Below, in pieces: positions 53,665 through 62,316 of a DNA stretch of 64,000 nt (position 1 is the stretch's first letter; each line of letters begins with the position of its first letter). Below the pieces are notes generated by a model. The model was not told the origin of the DNA. It saw nothing but the letters and a program-made list of their open reading frames with translations, and did no database searches. Source of the DNA: Streptomyces sp. 135 (GTDB taxonomy: Bacteria > Actinomycetota > Actinomycetes > Streptomycetales > Streptomycetaceae); contig NZ_CP075691.1 in NCBI RefSeq assembly GCF_020026305.1, forward strand, positions 3,472,001 through 3,536,000. Direction: 5' to 3'. A program made the position numbers and the translations under genes.

Positions 53665-53737
53665 GCGGTGACCGTATCTCCCGGGGGCTACGTGACTCCT
53701 CCTTGGCCGGGGGCTGGACCGGGGCGGCAGCGGTCAT

Positions 53738-54044
53738 GCGGGGCGGAAGCCGCTAGTCCAGGTGTGGGTCCAGGGCGTGGTCCCCGGGGCGGCCCGTCGG
53801 GCGGAGCAGTCCCTTCAGGCGACGTGCGGCCGAGGCGTCGCCCCCAGCATCGACGATGCGGAAGCAGTGCACCGCGAGGTGCCGGTGGAGGACGGTACCC
53901 GGCCGGGGAGGGAAAGCGGCCATGCCGCCGTGCGGGACGGAAGCCGCGCCCTCAGCCTCAGCGATACGCAAGCAGTGCACCGCAAGGTGCCCGAAGAGGG
54001 CGGAGGCGGCTGCGGTCACGCCGCCAGGCCCGGGGCGGAAGCCG
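53738..54044 (-). repeat. Tandem-duplicated 3' end of the adjacent ATPase gene
   Basis: The block from GGGCGGAAGCCGCTAGTCCA (53741) to 54044 repeats, with a 292-base period, the 3' end of the gene at 54045. In the gene's reading direction it again encodes RRLKGLLRPTGRPGD and ALDPHLD followed by TAG, plus a second partial echo LAVHCLRIAEAEG. It fills most of the 380-base gap between the ATPase and P450 genes and has no start codon of its own. It is best read as a decayed duplication. Confidence 0.85.
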
Positions 54045-55424
54045 CTAGTCCAAGTGCGGGTCCAGGGCGTCGTCACCGGGGCGGCCCGTCGGGCGGAGCA
54101 GTCCCTTCAGGCGACGCGTCGCCGAGACGTCGCCCTCAGCCTCAGCGATACGGAAGTAGTGGACCGCGAGGTGCTGGTGGACCTGTCCGAGGAGGGCGGC
54201 GGCCCCGGTCTCGCCCGCGTCGGCGGCGGCCGTGAGGTAGGGGACAGCTTCCCCGTACGCGACGCGGGTGGCGAGGAGGTGGCCCAGCCGGCCCGCGGCG
54301 CGGGAGCTGCCGTGGTCCGCCGCCTGCCGGAACCAGTCCTCGGCGGCCGCCGTGTCCCCCGCGTGCTCCGCCAGCAGGCCGAGCCACGTCATGGCGTGGG
54401 CGTCCCCGCCCTCGGCGCGCGGCTCCAGGGCCGAACGGAAGGCGGCCACCAGGCCGTCCAGCTCGGCGGCGTCATGCGGCTCCAGACCCTCGTACGCACG
54501 GATCCACACACGGTCCGGCACCGGCGGTTCCGAGCGGTCCGCGTCCGCGATCAGCGAGCCGTACGGCCGCCAGGTGCCGGGCCACTCACCCGGTACGAGC
54601 AGGGCGGTCACGCCGTGCCGGGGCGCGGTGGCCCAGGCGAGCGCCTCGTCGAAGGTCTCGTCGAAGGTCTCGTCGGACGTGATGGCCGCCGCCTGGCCGT
54701 ACTCGTCCTTGACCTGGCTCAGCAGCTTCGCCGTGACGCCCCGGGTGAGCCCGCACCGCGCGAGGTCGATCGCGGCGCGCACCAGGAGGTGGCCGAGCAG
54801 GCGGCTCCCCGCGCGCCGCGCCCTGCGCCACTCCTCCCACAGGTCCGGGCCGAGGGCGAGGAACTCCGTGACGCCGAGGCTCCCGCGCCAGCGGACGGCG
54901 TCCGCGAGGCGGGGGTCGTCGGCCGCCGCGAGCCGCGCCAGCTCCGCCTCGCTCCACTCGGCGGGGACCTCGACGGTCCGGGCGATGCCGAGGACGCGGG
55001 CGGCGGGGTGGTGTCCGAAGCGGTGTCTGTCGTACGCCTCGTCCCGCATCGTCGCCAGGACGACGACGCGGTCATGGGTGAGCTGAGCGAGGAGGCCAGG
55101 GATGCCGGGCTCCTCGATATGGGCGTCCAGGTCGTCCAGCCACACCACGTGGGTGCCCGTGGCGTCGCGGCCACGGAGCTGGTCCGGGAGGTCGCGCAGG
55201 TCCGCTCCGCCGCCCGCGACGAAGACCCGGGAGTCCCCGGCCACGCTCGCCCGCAGGGCCGCCCAAGCCGTCGAGGTCTTTCCGGACAGGGGCCCTCCCG
55301 TGACGATGACGAGGCCGCCGTGGTGCGCGGCCTGCCTCACGAGGACGGACAGCTCGTCGTCACAGTCCCTGGCGACGTAGGGAGGCAGCGCCGTCGCGCC
55401 GAGGAGCCTGCGGGTGGGGCGCAC
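54045..55424 (-). CDS. P-loop ATPase with Sel1/TPR-like repeats (STAND-like)
   Basis: A 459-residue protein. Residues about 20-190 form a P-loop domain with Walker A VTGGPLSGKTST (41-52) and Walker B HVVWLDDLDAH. The C-terminal part (about 325-445) has Sel1/TPR-type helices: AMTWLGLLAEHAGDTAAAEDW, RLGHLLATRVAYGEAVPYL. This layout resembles small STAND/NLR-like switch ATPases of actinobacteria. The GTG start follows, by 51 bases, a small gene whose product ends in an amyloid-signalling-like motif. Its 3' end is duplicated downstream. A defence role is inference. Confidence 0.75.
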   Translation of the reverse strand: MRPTRRLLGATALPPYVARDCDDELSVLVRQAAHHGGLVIVTGGPLSGKTSTAWAALRASVAGDSRVFVAGGGADLRDLPDQLRGRDATGTHVVWLDDLDAHIEEPGIPGLLAQLTHDRVVVLATMRDEAYDRHRFGHHPAARVLGIARTVEVPAEWSEAELARLAAADDPRLADAVRWRGSLGVTEFLALGPDLWEEWRRARRAGSRLLGHLLVRAAIDLARCGLTRGVTAKLLSQVKDEYGQAAAITSDETFDETFDEALAWATAPRHGVTALLVPGEWPGTWRPYGSLIADADRSEPPVPDRVWIRAYEGLEPHDAAELDGLVAAFRSALEPRAEGGDAHAMTWLGLLAEHAGDTAAAEDWFRQAADHGSSRAAGRLGHLLATRVAYGEAVPYLTAAADAGETGAAALLGQVHQHLAVHYFRIAEAEGDVSATRRLKGLLRPTGRPGDDALDPHLD

Positions 55425-55475
55425 GCCGAGGCCGAGGCGGCGGAGCCGGTCGGCGCGCGGCCAGCCGTCGGCGGC

Positions 55476-55904
55476 TTACCGCGCGGGCGAGGAGGCCGGT
55501 GCCTGGACCGTGACGGCGCCGATGTGCCCCGCCTGGACGACGCTCCCCGCCGACCCGCCCGAGACGGCGTTGTGGACGGTACCGAGGCGTTCCTCCACCA
55601 CCGGCGGCTCGAACTCGGCCAACAGGGCCCTGAGTTCGGCGGCGAACGGCGCGTCGATGTGCAGCAGGAGGCGCAGCCGGTGGCGCCACCCCAACACGTC
55701 GTCCCCGTAAAGCTCGGACGCCCGCTGCCAGGCGTGCCAATCCTCCGCCGTGCCGCTCTCCCTGACGCGGTGCTTGGAGCGGTGGACCAGCTCCTGGAAC
55801 CGGGCCACAAGCCCGACCGGTGTCCCGGAGTCCAGGGCGTTCACCACGGCCGCCGTGGCCTCGGCCGCCAGCTTCTCCCGCTCCGGTTCCACGTACGCCC
55901 CCAC
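55476..55904 (-). CDS. Small helical protein with C-terminal amyloid-signalling-like motif
   Basis: A 142-residue protein. Residues 1-100 are helical and charged (VEPEREKLAAEATAAVVNAL, RHRLRLLLHIDAPFAAELRAL). The C-terminus, residues 112-134, reads NAVSGGSAGSVVQAGHIGAV: the N-x-S/I-x-G...VVQAG-x-I-G pattern found in bacterial amyloid signalling (RHIM/BASS-like) motifs near NLR-type proteins. It directly precedes the P-loop/TPR ATPase gene on the same strand, consistent with a two-gene switch. The motif call is by pattern, not by search. Confidence 0.6.
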   Translation of the reverse strand: MGAYVEPEREKLAAEATAAVVNALDSGTPVGLVARFQELVHRSKHRVRESGTAEDWHAWQRASELYGDDVLGWRHRLRLLLHIDAPFAAELRALLAEFEPPVVEERLGTVHNAVSGGSAGSVVQAGHIGAVTVQAPASSPAR

Positions 55905-55934
55905 GCGTCAAGCCGTCCTTGGCGCGCAACGGTA

Positions 55935-56936
55935 CTAAGCCCCCGCCCCCTCGGCCGCCCGCACCGCGTCGCGGTAGGCCCGCGCGGCGGCCCGCAGCGC
56001 CGCCTCCGGATCGACGCCGTCCGCTTCGGCCCGCAGCGCCAGGGCGAGGAGTTCGTACCCCACGCCCTCCCCCGACGGCACCGCCACGTCGAGGCCCGCC
56101 GTGCGGACGCGCGAGGCCAGTTTCGCGGCCAGGGCGAGGCCGGGCTGGCCGAGGGGGATGCCCTCCGTCACCGACGAGCGCTGCTTCTCCACCGCCTTCG
56201 TGCGCAGCCAGTGCGCCTTCACGTCCTCCGGGGTGTCCGCCGAGTCGTCGCCGAACACGTGCGGGTGGCGGTGGATGAGCTTGTCGACGATGCCGCCCGC
56301 GACATCGTCGATGGAGAAGGGTTCGTCGTCCTCGCCGGGGCCGCCCTCCTCGGCGATCCGCGCGTGGAAGACGACCTGGAGCAGTACGTCGCCCAGCTCC
56401 TCGCGCAGCTCCTCCCGGTCGCCGTCCTCGATCGCCTCGACCAGTTCGTACGCCTCCTCGATCGCGTACTTGGCCAGGCCCTTGTGCGTCTGCTGCGAGG
56501 ACCACGGGCAGGCGACGCGGATCTGGTCCATGACCTGCACCAGGTCGAGCAGGCGCGCGCCCGGCAGGTCGTAGGAGGCCGGGAGCAGTTCCAGGTCCGG
56601 CATCGCGACGCGGCCCGAGCCGGCGAGGCGGGCGAGGCCGTCGGTGAGGGGGCGGTCGCCCTCCGCGGTGGCGACGACCACGACCGTGCGGCCGCCCGCG
56701 CAGGCGTCCACCAGCTCATCGGCGGCCGGCGAGGCGTGCGTCACGGTGACGCCCGCCTCGCGCAGATACGGCAGCTGCGGGTGGCCGGCGTCGGCGCACA
56801 GGACCTCGTCGGCGCCGTGCAGGGCCTGCCAGGCGGGCCAGGACAGCAGGCCGGGCGCGACGCGGTGGCTGGTGGTCAGCAGGATGACGCGGCCGGTGGA
56901 CGCGTCGGCCGGGGGCGGGGTATCGGTGTCGTTCAC
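55935..56936 (-). CDS. mazG: Nucleoside triphosphate pyrophosphohydrolase MazG
   Basis: A 333-residue MazG-type enzyme that hydrolyses non-canonical or excess NTPs to NMP and pyrophosphate. The catalytic region is EEAYELVEAIEDGDREELRE followed by ELGDVLLQVVFHARIAEE, the ExxE...ExxD metal site. An N-terminal 100-residue tetrapyrrole-methylase-like remnant (TSHRVAPGLLSWPAWQALHG onward) precedes it, as in longer actinobacterial forms. The GTG at 56936 is the likely start; no strong ribosome site is seen. It follows the lipoprotein gene in the same direction. Confidence 0.9.
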   Translation of the reverse strand: MNDTDTPPPADASTGRVILLTTSHRVAPGLLSWPAWQALHGADEVLCADAGHPQLPYLREAGVTVTHASPAADELVDACAGGRTVVVVATAEGDRPLTDGLARLAGSGRVAMPDLELLPASYDLPGARLLDLVQVMDQIRVACPWSSQQTHKGLAKYAIEEAYELVEAIEDGDREELREELGDVLLQVVFHARIAEEGGPGEDDEPFSIDDVAGGIVDKLIHRHPHVFGDDSADTPEDVKAHWLRTKAVEKQRSSVTEGIPLGQPGLALAAKLASRVRTAGLDVAVPSGEGVGYELLALALRAEADGVDPEAALRAAARAYRDAVRAAEGAGA

Positions 56937-56986
56937 CTCTCGAACGTAACCCAGCCCGCCGACCCGGCCGCTGCCCCGGCCCGCGG

Positions 56987-57676
56987 CTACGCCTGCGGTG
57001 CCTCCGGGGAGCCGGAGCCCGTGGCGCCCCCGGCGTCGGTGACCTGGCGCAGCCACGGCGTCTTCGCGTCCACCCGCTTGTTCTTGTCGACGTCCCAGGT
57101 GCCGTACCGCGGGTTGAGGTCGACGTCGAGCTTCTTGGAGGCCGCGGTGAGGGCCTTCCAGAAGACCGCCTGGCCCTCGGGCGACTGCATGTCCGCGTCC
57201 AGCTTCTTCGCGAGCTTCTGCGCCTCGATCTCCGTGCGCAGGCTGTCGTCGAGGCGGGCCGGGGCGACGCCGTACTGCTGGAGCCACCCCTGCTCCAGGG
57301 CCTTGCGGCCGCCCGCCTGCTGCTCCAGACCCGCCCGCATCCGCTGGATGTCGCGGCGCGTCACGCTCACCCCGGCGTCGGTGGCCGCGCGGTGCAGGAC
57401 CTTGTCGAGCACCATCGTGTGCAGCGTGCTGCGGGTGAGGCCGCCGGACTTGGCGATGGCCTGCTCGTACTGCGTGTCGTCGGTGACGGCGGCCCGCTGC
57501 GCGTCGCGCACCTCGTTCACCCGGCTCTCCAGCTGCGCGACCGTGATGCGGTCGCCGCCGACCACGGCCGCGGCGCCGGGATGCGCCTCGCTGCCGCAGG
57601 CGGTGAGGAGGGGGGCCGCGACGAGCGCGGCGGTGGAGAGGACGAGCGCGGTGCGACGGCTGGTGCGGCGGTGCAA
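56987..57676 (-). CDS. SurA-N-like lipoprotein, putative chaperone/foldase
   Basis: A 229-residue lipoprotein. The signal peptide ends in lipobox LLTAC (Cys27). The rest matches the SurA N-terminal/peptidyl-prolyl isomerase-associated chaperone region: VVGGDRITVAQLESRVNEVRD and KVLHRAATDAGVSVTRRDIQ. No catalytic PPIase domain follows, so it is a chaperone-type member. It uses a TTG start, supported by GGGAGG seven bases upstream; no better start exists in frame. An inverted repeat covers the region 23-42 bases upstream. MazG lies downstream. Confidence 0.85.
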   Translation of the reverse strand: MHRRTSRRTALVLSTAALVAAPLLTACGSEAHPGAAAVVGGDRITVAQLESRVNEVRDAQRAAVTDDTQYEQAIAKSGGLTRSTLHTMVLDKVLHRAATDAGVSVTRRDIQRMRAGLEQQAGGRKALEQGWLQQYGVAPARLDDSLRTEIEAQKLAKKLDADMQSPEGQAVFWKALTAASKKLDVDLNPRYGTWDVDKNKRVDAKTPWLRQVTDAGGATGSGSPEAPQA

Positions 57677-57698
57677 GGTGGGGCCTCCCTGCTACGAG

Positions 57699-57718
57699 TT
57701 TGTGCGTCGGTGCACAAA
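57699..57718. promoter_or_regulatory. Inverted repeat upstream of the lipoprotein gene
   Basis: TTTGTGC-GTCGGT-GCACAAA, perfect 7-bp arms, 23 bases before the TTG start. The position fits an operator overlapping the promoter. Confidence 0.45.
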
Positions 57719-57831
57719 GTCCGGCGTGATCGATGGTAGGCAGTGGCCGTGTTCTCGGCCAGCCATTCGACCAACGATTCGCCGGGAGTTGGGGCACCAG
57801 GGGTCACCCGAGGCCACTCTCCTGCCCGTCG

Positions 57832-59415
57832 CTAACCGCGCACCTGTCCGAGCCAGTGCAAGGTCCGCCGGATCTCCGCGGGGAACGGGTGGCCGGGTCC
57901 GTGCAGCAGCTCCGCGTCGTGCAGGAGGCGCGCGAGGGTGTCGTGTGCGGCGGGCCGGTCGCCGAGGGCGAGCAGCAGGTGGCCGATGCGGCGGCGGATC
58001 TCCAGGGACTGGCGGCGGTCGTCCGTCGCGTAGTGGTTCTCGTAATAGGGGAGCAGCGCGCGGTACTCGGCGAGGGCCGCGGCCGGTTCGCCGAGCTGCT
58101 CCAGGCACTGCGCGGCCTCGTACCGGAACTGGAGGGAGTGCGGGTCGGCGTGGCCGGACTCGGCGGCCCGCTCGTCGGCGAGGCGCCGCAGCTCGGGCAG
58201 GGCGCGGCGGTACTGCCCGTCGTCCATGAGCGTGGCGGCGTACTGCTTGCGCAGGGTGCGGACGACGGGTGAGTGCTCGCCGTGTTCGGCGGCGGCGGCC
58301 GGCAGGATCGCGCCGAGGATGTCCACGGCCTGGGTGATGCGGCCCTCGCCGAGGAGGCGCCGGACGTCCTCGACGGCCCGGGCGACGTCCTGCCCGGGCG
58401 GCGAACCGGGCGGTGAACCGGGCGGCCTCGGCGGCATGTCGGGGGCGGGCGCGGGGGTCGCGGCGCGGTCCGGCCAGGGCGCGAGCGGGCGCAGGAAGGG
58501 CCGGGTGGGGTCGAGCGGGCGGCCCGAGGGGATGCCGCGGGCGGGCAGCAGCGGCGCCAGTTCCTCGTAGACGTGCTGGGCGCTGGCGGGGCGGTGCTGG
58601 GGGTCCTTGGCGAGCAGGCGCAGGACGAGGGACTCCAGGGCCTCGGGCACCTCGGGGCGCAGCCGGCGCACCGGCAGCGGCGGCTCGTAGAGGTGGCGGT
58701 GCAGGACGCCGAGGGCGGTGGAGCCGGAGAACGGCACGTCGCCGCTGAGCAGTTCGTGCATCAGCACGCCGAGTGCGTAGAGGTCGGTGTACGGGCCGAC
58801 GGCGCCGCCCATCGCCTGCTCCGGGGCCATGTACGCGGGGCTGCCGATCGGGGAGCCGGTGTGGGTGAGGCGGGTGGTGTCGGTGTCCATCACGGAGGCG
58901 ATGCCGAGGTCGAGGACGCTGATCGTGCCGTCCTGCTTGACCATCACGTTCCGCGGCTTGAGGTCGCGGTGGACGATCGGCACGGCGTGCACCGCGGAGA
59001 GCACGGCGCACAGCTGCGCGGCGACGGCGACGGTCCACTGCCACGGGTAGGGGTCATGCTCGGCGAGGTGGTCGCCGAGGTCGGCGCCGTCGACGTACTG
59101 CATGACGAGGAAGAGGGCCCCGTCCTCGGCGGGTTCGCTGCCCGCGTCGTGGACGGTGACCAGGCCGGGGTGGTCGACCTGCGCGGTGACGCGGCACTCG
59201 CGCACGAAGCGGCGGCGCAGCTCCTCGGCCTCGGCGCCCGCGACCCGGTCGGGGCGCAGCAGCTTCACGGCGACGCGGCGGTCGAGGCGCTGGTCGTACG
59301 CCGTCCAGACCTGGCCCATGCCGCCCTGGCCGATGAGCGTGGAGAGTTCATAGCGGCCTGCGACAACCCTGCTGCCCCGGCTGGCCCGGCCGCCGGTCCC
59401 GGTACCCGGTGTCAC
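57832..59415 (-). CDS. Serine/threonine protein kinase with TPR-like C-terminus
   Basis: A 527-residue Hanks-type kinase. The glycine loop is LIGQGGMGQVW, the ATP-binding Lys is Lys51 in VAVKLL, the catalytic loop is IVHRDLKPRNVMV, the metal motif is DLG rather than DFG (SVLDLGIA), and the activation end is GSPAYMAPEQ. The kinase domain covers about residues 20-285. A Pro-rich linker (about 315-350) leads to a helical TPR-like domain. No transmembrane segment is present, so it is cytoplasmic. The GTG start lies two bases after the stop of the upstream membrane-protein gene. Confidence 0.93.
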   Translation of the reverse strand: MTPGTGTGGRASRGSRVVAGRYELSTLIGQGGMGQVWTAYDQRLDRRVAVKLLRPDRVAGAEAEELRRRFVRECRVTAQVDHPGLVTVHDAGSEPAEDGALFLVMQYVDGADLGDHLAEHDPYPWQWTVAVAAQLCAVLSAVHAVPIVHRDLKPRNVMVKQDGTISVLDLGIASVMDTDTTRLTHTGSPIGSPAYMAPEQAMGGAVGPYTDLYALGVLMHELLSGDVPFSGSTALGVLHRHLYEPPLPVRRLRPEVPEALESLVLRLLAKDPQHRPASAQHVYEELAPLLPARGIPSGRPLDPTRPFLRPLAPWPDRAATPAPAPDMPPRPPGSPPGSPPGQDVARAVEDVRRLLGEGRITQAVDILGAILPAAAAEHGEHSPVVRTLRKQYAATLMDDGQYRRALPELRRLADERAAESGHADPHSLQFRYEAAQCLEQLGEPAAALAEYRALLPYYENHYATDDRRQSLEIRRRIGHLLLALGDRPAAHDTLARLLHDAELLHGPGHPFPAEIRRTLHWLGQVRG

Positions 59416-59417
59416 GG

Positions 59418-59945
59418 TCAGTTGCCGCCCTGCTGCTTGCGCAGGTAGTCGCTCAGCTCGTCGAGCTCGGCGCGGACCTGGTGGATGCGGGCGGGCGCGG
59501 GGGGCGCGGGCGGGGTCTCCTGGACGGGCGGTGGCGCTGCCGGGTAGCCGTAGTAGGCGGGCGGCGCCGGGGGCGGTGCGTAGGCGGTGAACGCGGGCTG
59601 CCGCAGGCGGCTGAAGTGGCGTATGTCCGCGAAGAGGTAGTAGGCGACGGCGGCCATCAGTGTGCACAGCAGGACGATCATGCCCGCGTTGCCCGGGCCC
59701 TGGAACTCCTCCTCGCCGGGGTCCACCCCGATCAGCACGAGCCCGGTGACGTCGAGCGCCGTCACGACGGCGAAGACGACCCAGTCGTACGCCTTGCGGG
59801 TCACGATCGCGAGCCGCAGCAGCGGCGCCCACGCGAGCAGGCCGCAGGTCACGACGGCGAGCACTACGAACATCACGCGCAGCGTCACCGGTGAGCCCCC
59901 GGCGGGGGGCGGCGGTTGCTGCGGCGCGTAGCCGTGGCCGGACAT
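59418..59945 (-). CDS. Small membrane protein co-transcribed with the kinase
   Basis: A 175-residue protein. It has a short Pro/Gln-rich N-terminus, three hydrophobic helices (about residues 20-42, 52-75 and 88-110), and a Pro/Ala/Tyr-rich cytoplasmic tail ending in a short coiled coil (IHQVRAELDELSDYLRKQ). AGGAG lies five bases before the ATG. The stop is two bases from the kinase start, so the two genes are translated together; the tail could be a kinase substrate or scaffold. No named family recognised. Confidence 0.82.
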   Translation of the reverse strand: MSGHGYAPQQPPPPAGGSPVTLRVMFVVLAVVTCGLLAWAPLLRLAIVTRKAYDWVVFAVVTALDVTGLVLIGVDPGEEEFQGPGNAGMIVLLCTLMAAVAYYLFADIRHFSRLRQPAFTAYAPPPAPPAYYGYPAAPPPVQETPPAPPAPARIHQVRAELDELSDYLRKQQGGN

Positions 59946-60069
59946 GGCTGCTCCTGGTACCTGAAGGACGAACGAACGCGGATCGAGCGTATAGGCCGAC
60001 ACCGGGGAGCGGTCCCGGGTTGTACCGAACCGTTGTCGTACTGGTCACGGCGGTGCGGCGGGGAGCGCC

Positions 60070-62140
60070 TCACTCCGGCGGAAGCGTGCCCTCCGTCAGT
60101 CCGTCGTGCATGCCGCGCACCAGCCGCTCGCCGAGCCGGCCCGCGAGGCGCACGGCGTCCTCGAAGGCGGCCAGTTCCCGGAACCGCTCGCTGTAGCCGC
60201 GCTGCCCGGCGAGCGGCAGGCGCGGCAGCTGGAGGCGGCGGACGTCGAGCCGGGCGGCGGTGGAGGCGTAGCTGCTGGCCCGGCGGTGGTTGGCGGTGCC
60301 GCGCAGGAAGCCCGCGAGGAACCACGGGTCGAGCACGGCCGGGTCGGAGCGCAGCAGCGTGAGGCCGCGGCCGAGCGCGGCGCCCGCGGTGGCCTCGTCG
60401 ACGACGCGGGCCGCGGCTCCGCCGCCGAAGACGGGGACGACGACGTCGCCGGGCTCGGTGCGCACCACCGTGTCGTCCGGGGCGCCCTCGTGAGGGGCTC
60501 CGGAGGGCGCGCTCCCGGTCAGGACGTCGTGGTCGGTGAGGACGGGGACGCCCGCGCCCCCGGCGCCGGTCCCGGTGTGCAGGGTCAGGGCGCCTGCCCG
60601 GGCCAGTTCGCCGACGGTGGTCAGGGGCGGGCGGGCCGCGGCCGCGGGGTGGGCGGGGTCTTCCGGGGCCAGGGGTGGTGTCAGGTCCGCGGCCCGGCGC
60701 AGCGCCTCGCCGAGGCTCTTGCGCACGGTCGCGAGTTCGGTGGTGCCGCCGCCCGCGGCCGGGGGCGGCAGCCGGCGGGCCGGGGCCAGGTCGACCTCGT
60801 CGTCGAGGAGTTCGAGCACCGGCACCGAGCGGGCGAGGCCGGGGCGCTCCGCGACCGTGCCGTGCCGGTCGAAGCGGTGCCAGGCGTCGAGCACGGCGTC
60901 CTGCACGGCGGGCCAGAGCTGCTTGTCGCGGCCGTCGGTGTCGGGCACCCCGGCCGCCTCCACGAGGAGCAGTTCGGGGGCGGGCGGCACGGCCGGGCCC
61001 GGCCTGCGCAGCACCCAGACGTGCAGCGGGAGGTTGTAGGGCGGCGCCGCCCCGGTACAGCGCGATGACGGCGCGCAGGGCGCCGCGCCGCAGCAGGTCG
61101 GCGCGGATGCGGCGGCCCGAGCGGCGCGATGCGGCGGCGGGCGGCATCAGCAGGACGGCGGTGCCGCCGTCGACGAGCCGGGCCAACGCGTGCTGCACCC
61201 AGGCCAGTTCGGATTCGGCGCGGGCCGGGAAGCCGTACTCCCAGCGGGTGTCGTAGGCCAGTTCGTCGTGGCCCCAGTTGCGTTCGTTGAACGGCGGGTG
61301 GCAGAGCACGACATCGGCCGTGCGCTCGTCGTAGGCGTCGGCGCGCAGGGTGTCGGCGGCCGTCGTGCGGACGGTCGCGTCGGAGTGCAGGGCGAGGCGC
61401 AGCGCGGTGAGGGCGGCCAGTTCGGGCACGCTGTCCTGGCCGTACAGGCACTGGTCGGGGCGGGGCGCGACGGCGCGCAGCAGGGCGCCGGTGCCGCAGG
61501 CGGGGTCGAGGACGGTGCGCGCGGGGGCCGTGCTCGTGGCGAGTTCGGCCATGAGGGTGGCGGGTCCCGCCGGGGTCAGCGTGTACTGGCGGGGGTTGGC
61601 GTCGGTCTGCCGGCCGAGCAGGAACTCGTACGCGCCCCGGGCGCCGAGTTCGGCCGCCAGCTCCGCGACGCCGCGCAACAGCGGGACGGACGGCAGGAGT
61701 TCGGCGGGGTCGGGGACGCGTACGGCCCTTCTGCGCCGCGTCCCGAACCGCTGGGTCACGACGTCTTCGAGCTCGGCGGGCAGGAGCTGGGCCAGCCGTT
61801 CGTCCGACACGGCGCCGAGCGCGAGCCAGGCCGGCGGCCGGTCGCGGACCAGGAGCAGGGCGCAGCCCGCGTGCAGCAGGGCGGTGACGGGTCCCGCGGG
61901 GTGCCCGGCGAGTTGCTGCCAGACGCGTTCACGCAACGGCACCTCGACGAGCTTGCCCTGGGCGCGCAGCCAGCGCTCGACGTCGGCGAGCGCGAAGGAG
62001 GGGCTGGTCTCCGTGCCACCCACGGGCTTGGGGAAGTCCCCGTGCCTGCGGCGCCAGTTGCTGACGGCGGCGCGTCCCACTCCGGCCAGCCGGGCGATCC
62101 CGGCGGCGGTCACCTCGGTCGCGTCGTCCCGCGGCTTCAT
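60070..62140 (-). pseudogene. N-6 DNA methylase, frameshifted
   Basis: Two overlapping frames make one protein of about 689 residues. The N-terminal frame has a HTH (AAGIARLAGVGRAAVSNWRR), then a type I-like N6-methylase domain with SAM motif VLDPACGTGALL and motif IV VVLCHPPFNER, where NPPF/Y is usual. The second frame begins GAAPPYNLPLHVWVLRRPG and continues to a type I specificity-like tail (DVVVPVFGGG, ANHRRASSYAST). The shift is near 61059, where an extra T seems present (GCGCTG-T-ACCGGG). GGGGAG lies seven bases before the ATG at 62140. It could be a real pseudogene or a base-calling error. Confidence 0.75.
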
Positions 62141-62224
62141 GCAGCAGCTCCCCTCGTCGCGCGGGGTCAGTCGCGCGCGGTCGAGCATATCCAGACGATC
62201 ATCCGCACGGCAGGCTTCACGGCT

Positions 62225-62267
62225 GTTGACCGACGGTTCACATGTACTCGTGTTGACTCGGTTCACA
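62225..62267 (+). promoter_or_regulatory. Direct repeat and possible promoter upstream of the lipoprotein
   Basis: GTTGAC followed by CGGTTCACA occurs twice, 25-27 bases apart. The second TTGACT could be a -35 with TGTGAT 18 bases on. This suggests a regulator bound to two sites at the promoter. Confidence 0.4.
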
Positions 62268-62316
62268 GACATCTGCTGTGATGTTGCCACCGAACGACTT
62301 CCCTTGGGGGGATCCC

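Noticed and set aside
53856..58229. A 1457-codon open frame on the plus strand
   Set aside because: It runs antisense across the ATPase, small protein, MazG and lipoprotein genes and is Arg/Ala/Gly-rich without domains; it is an artefact of high G+C.
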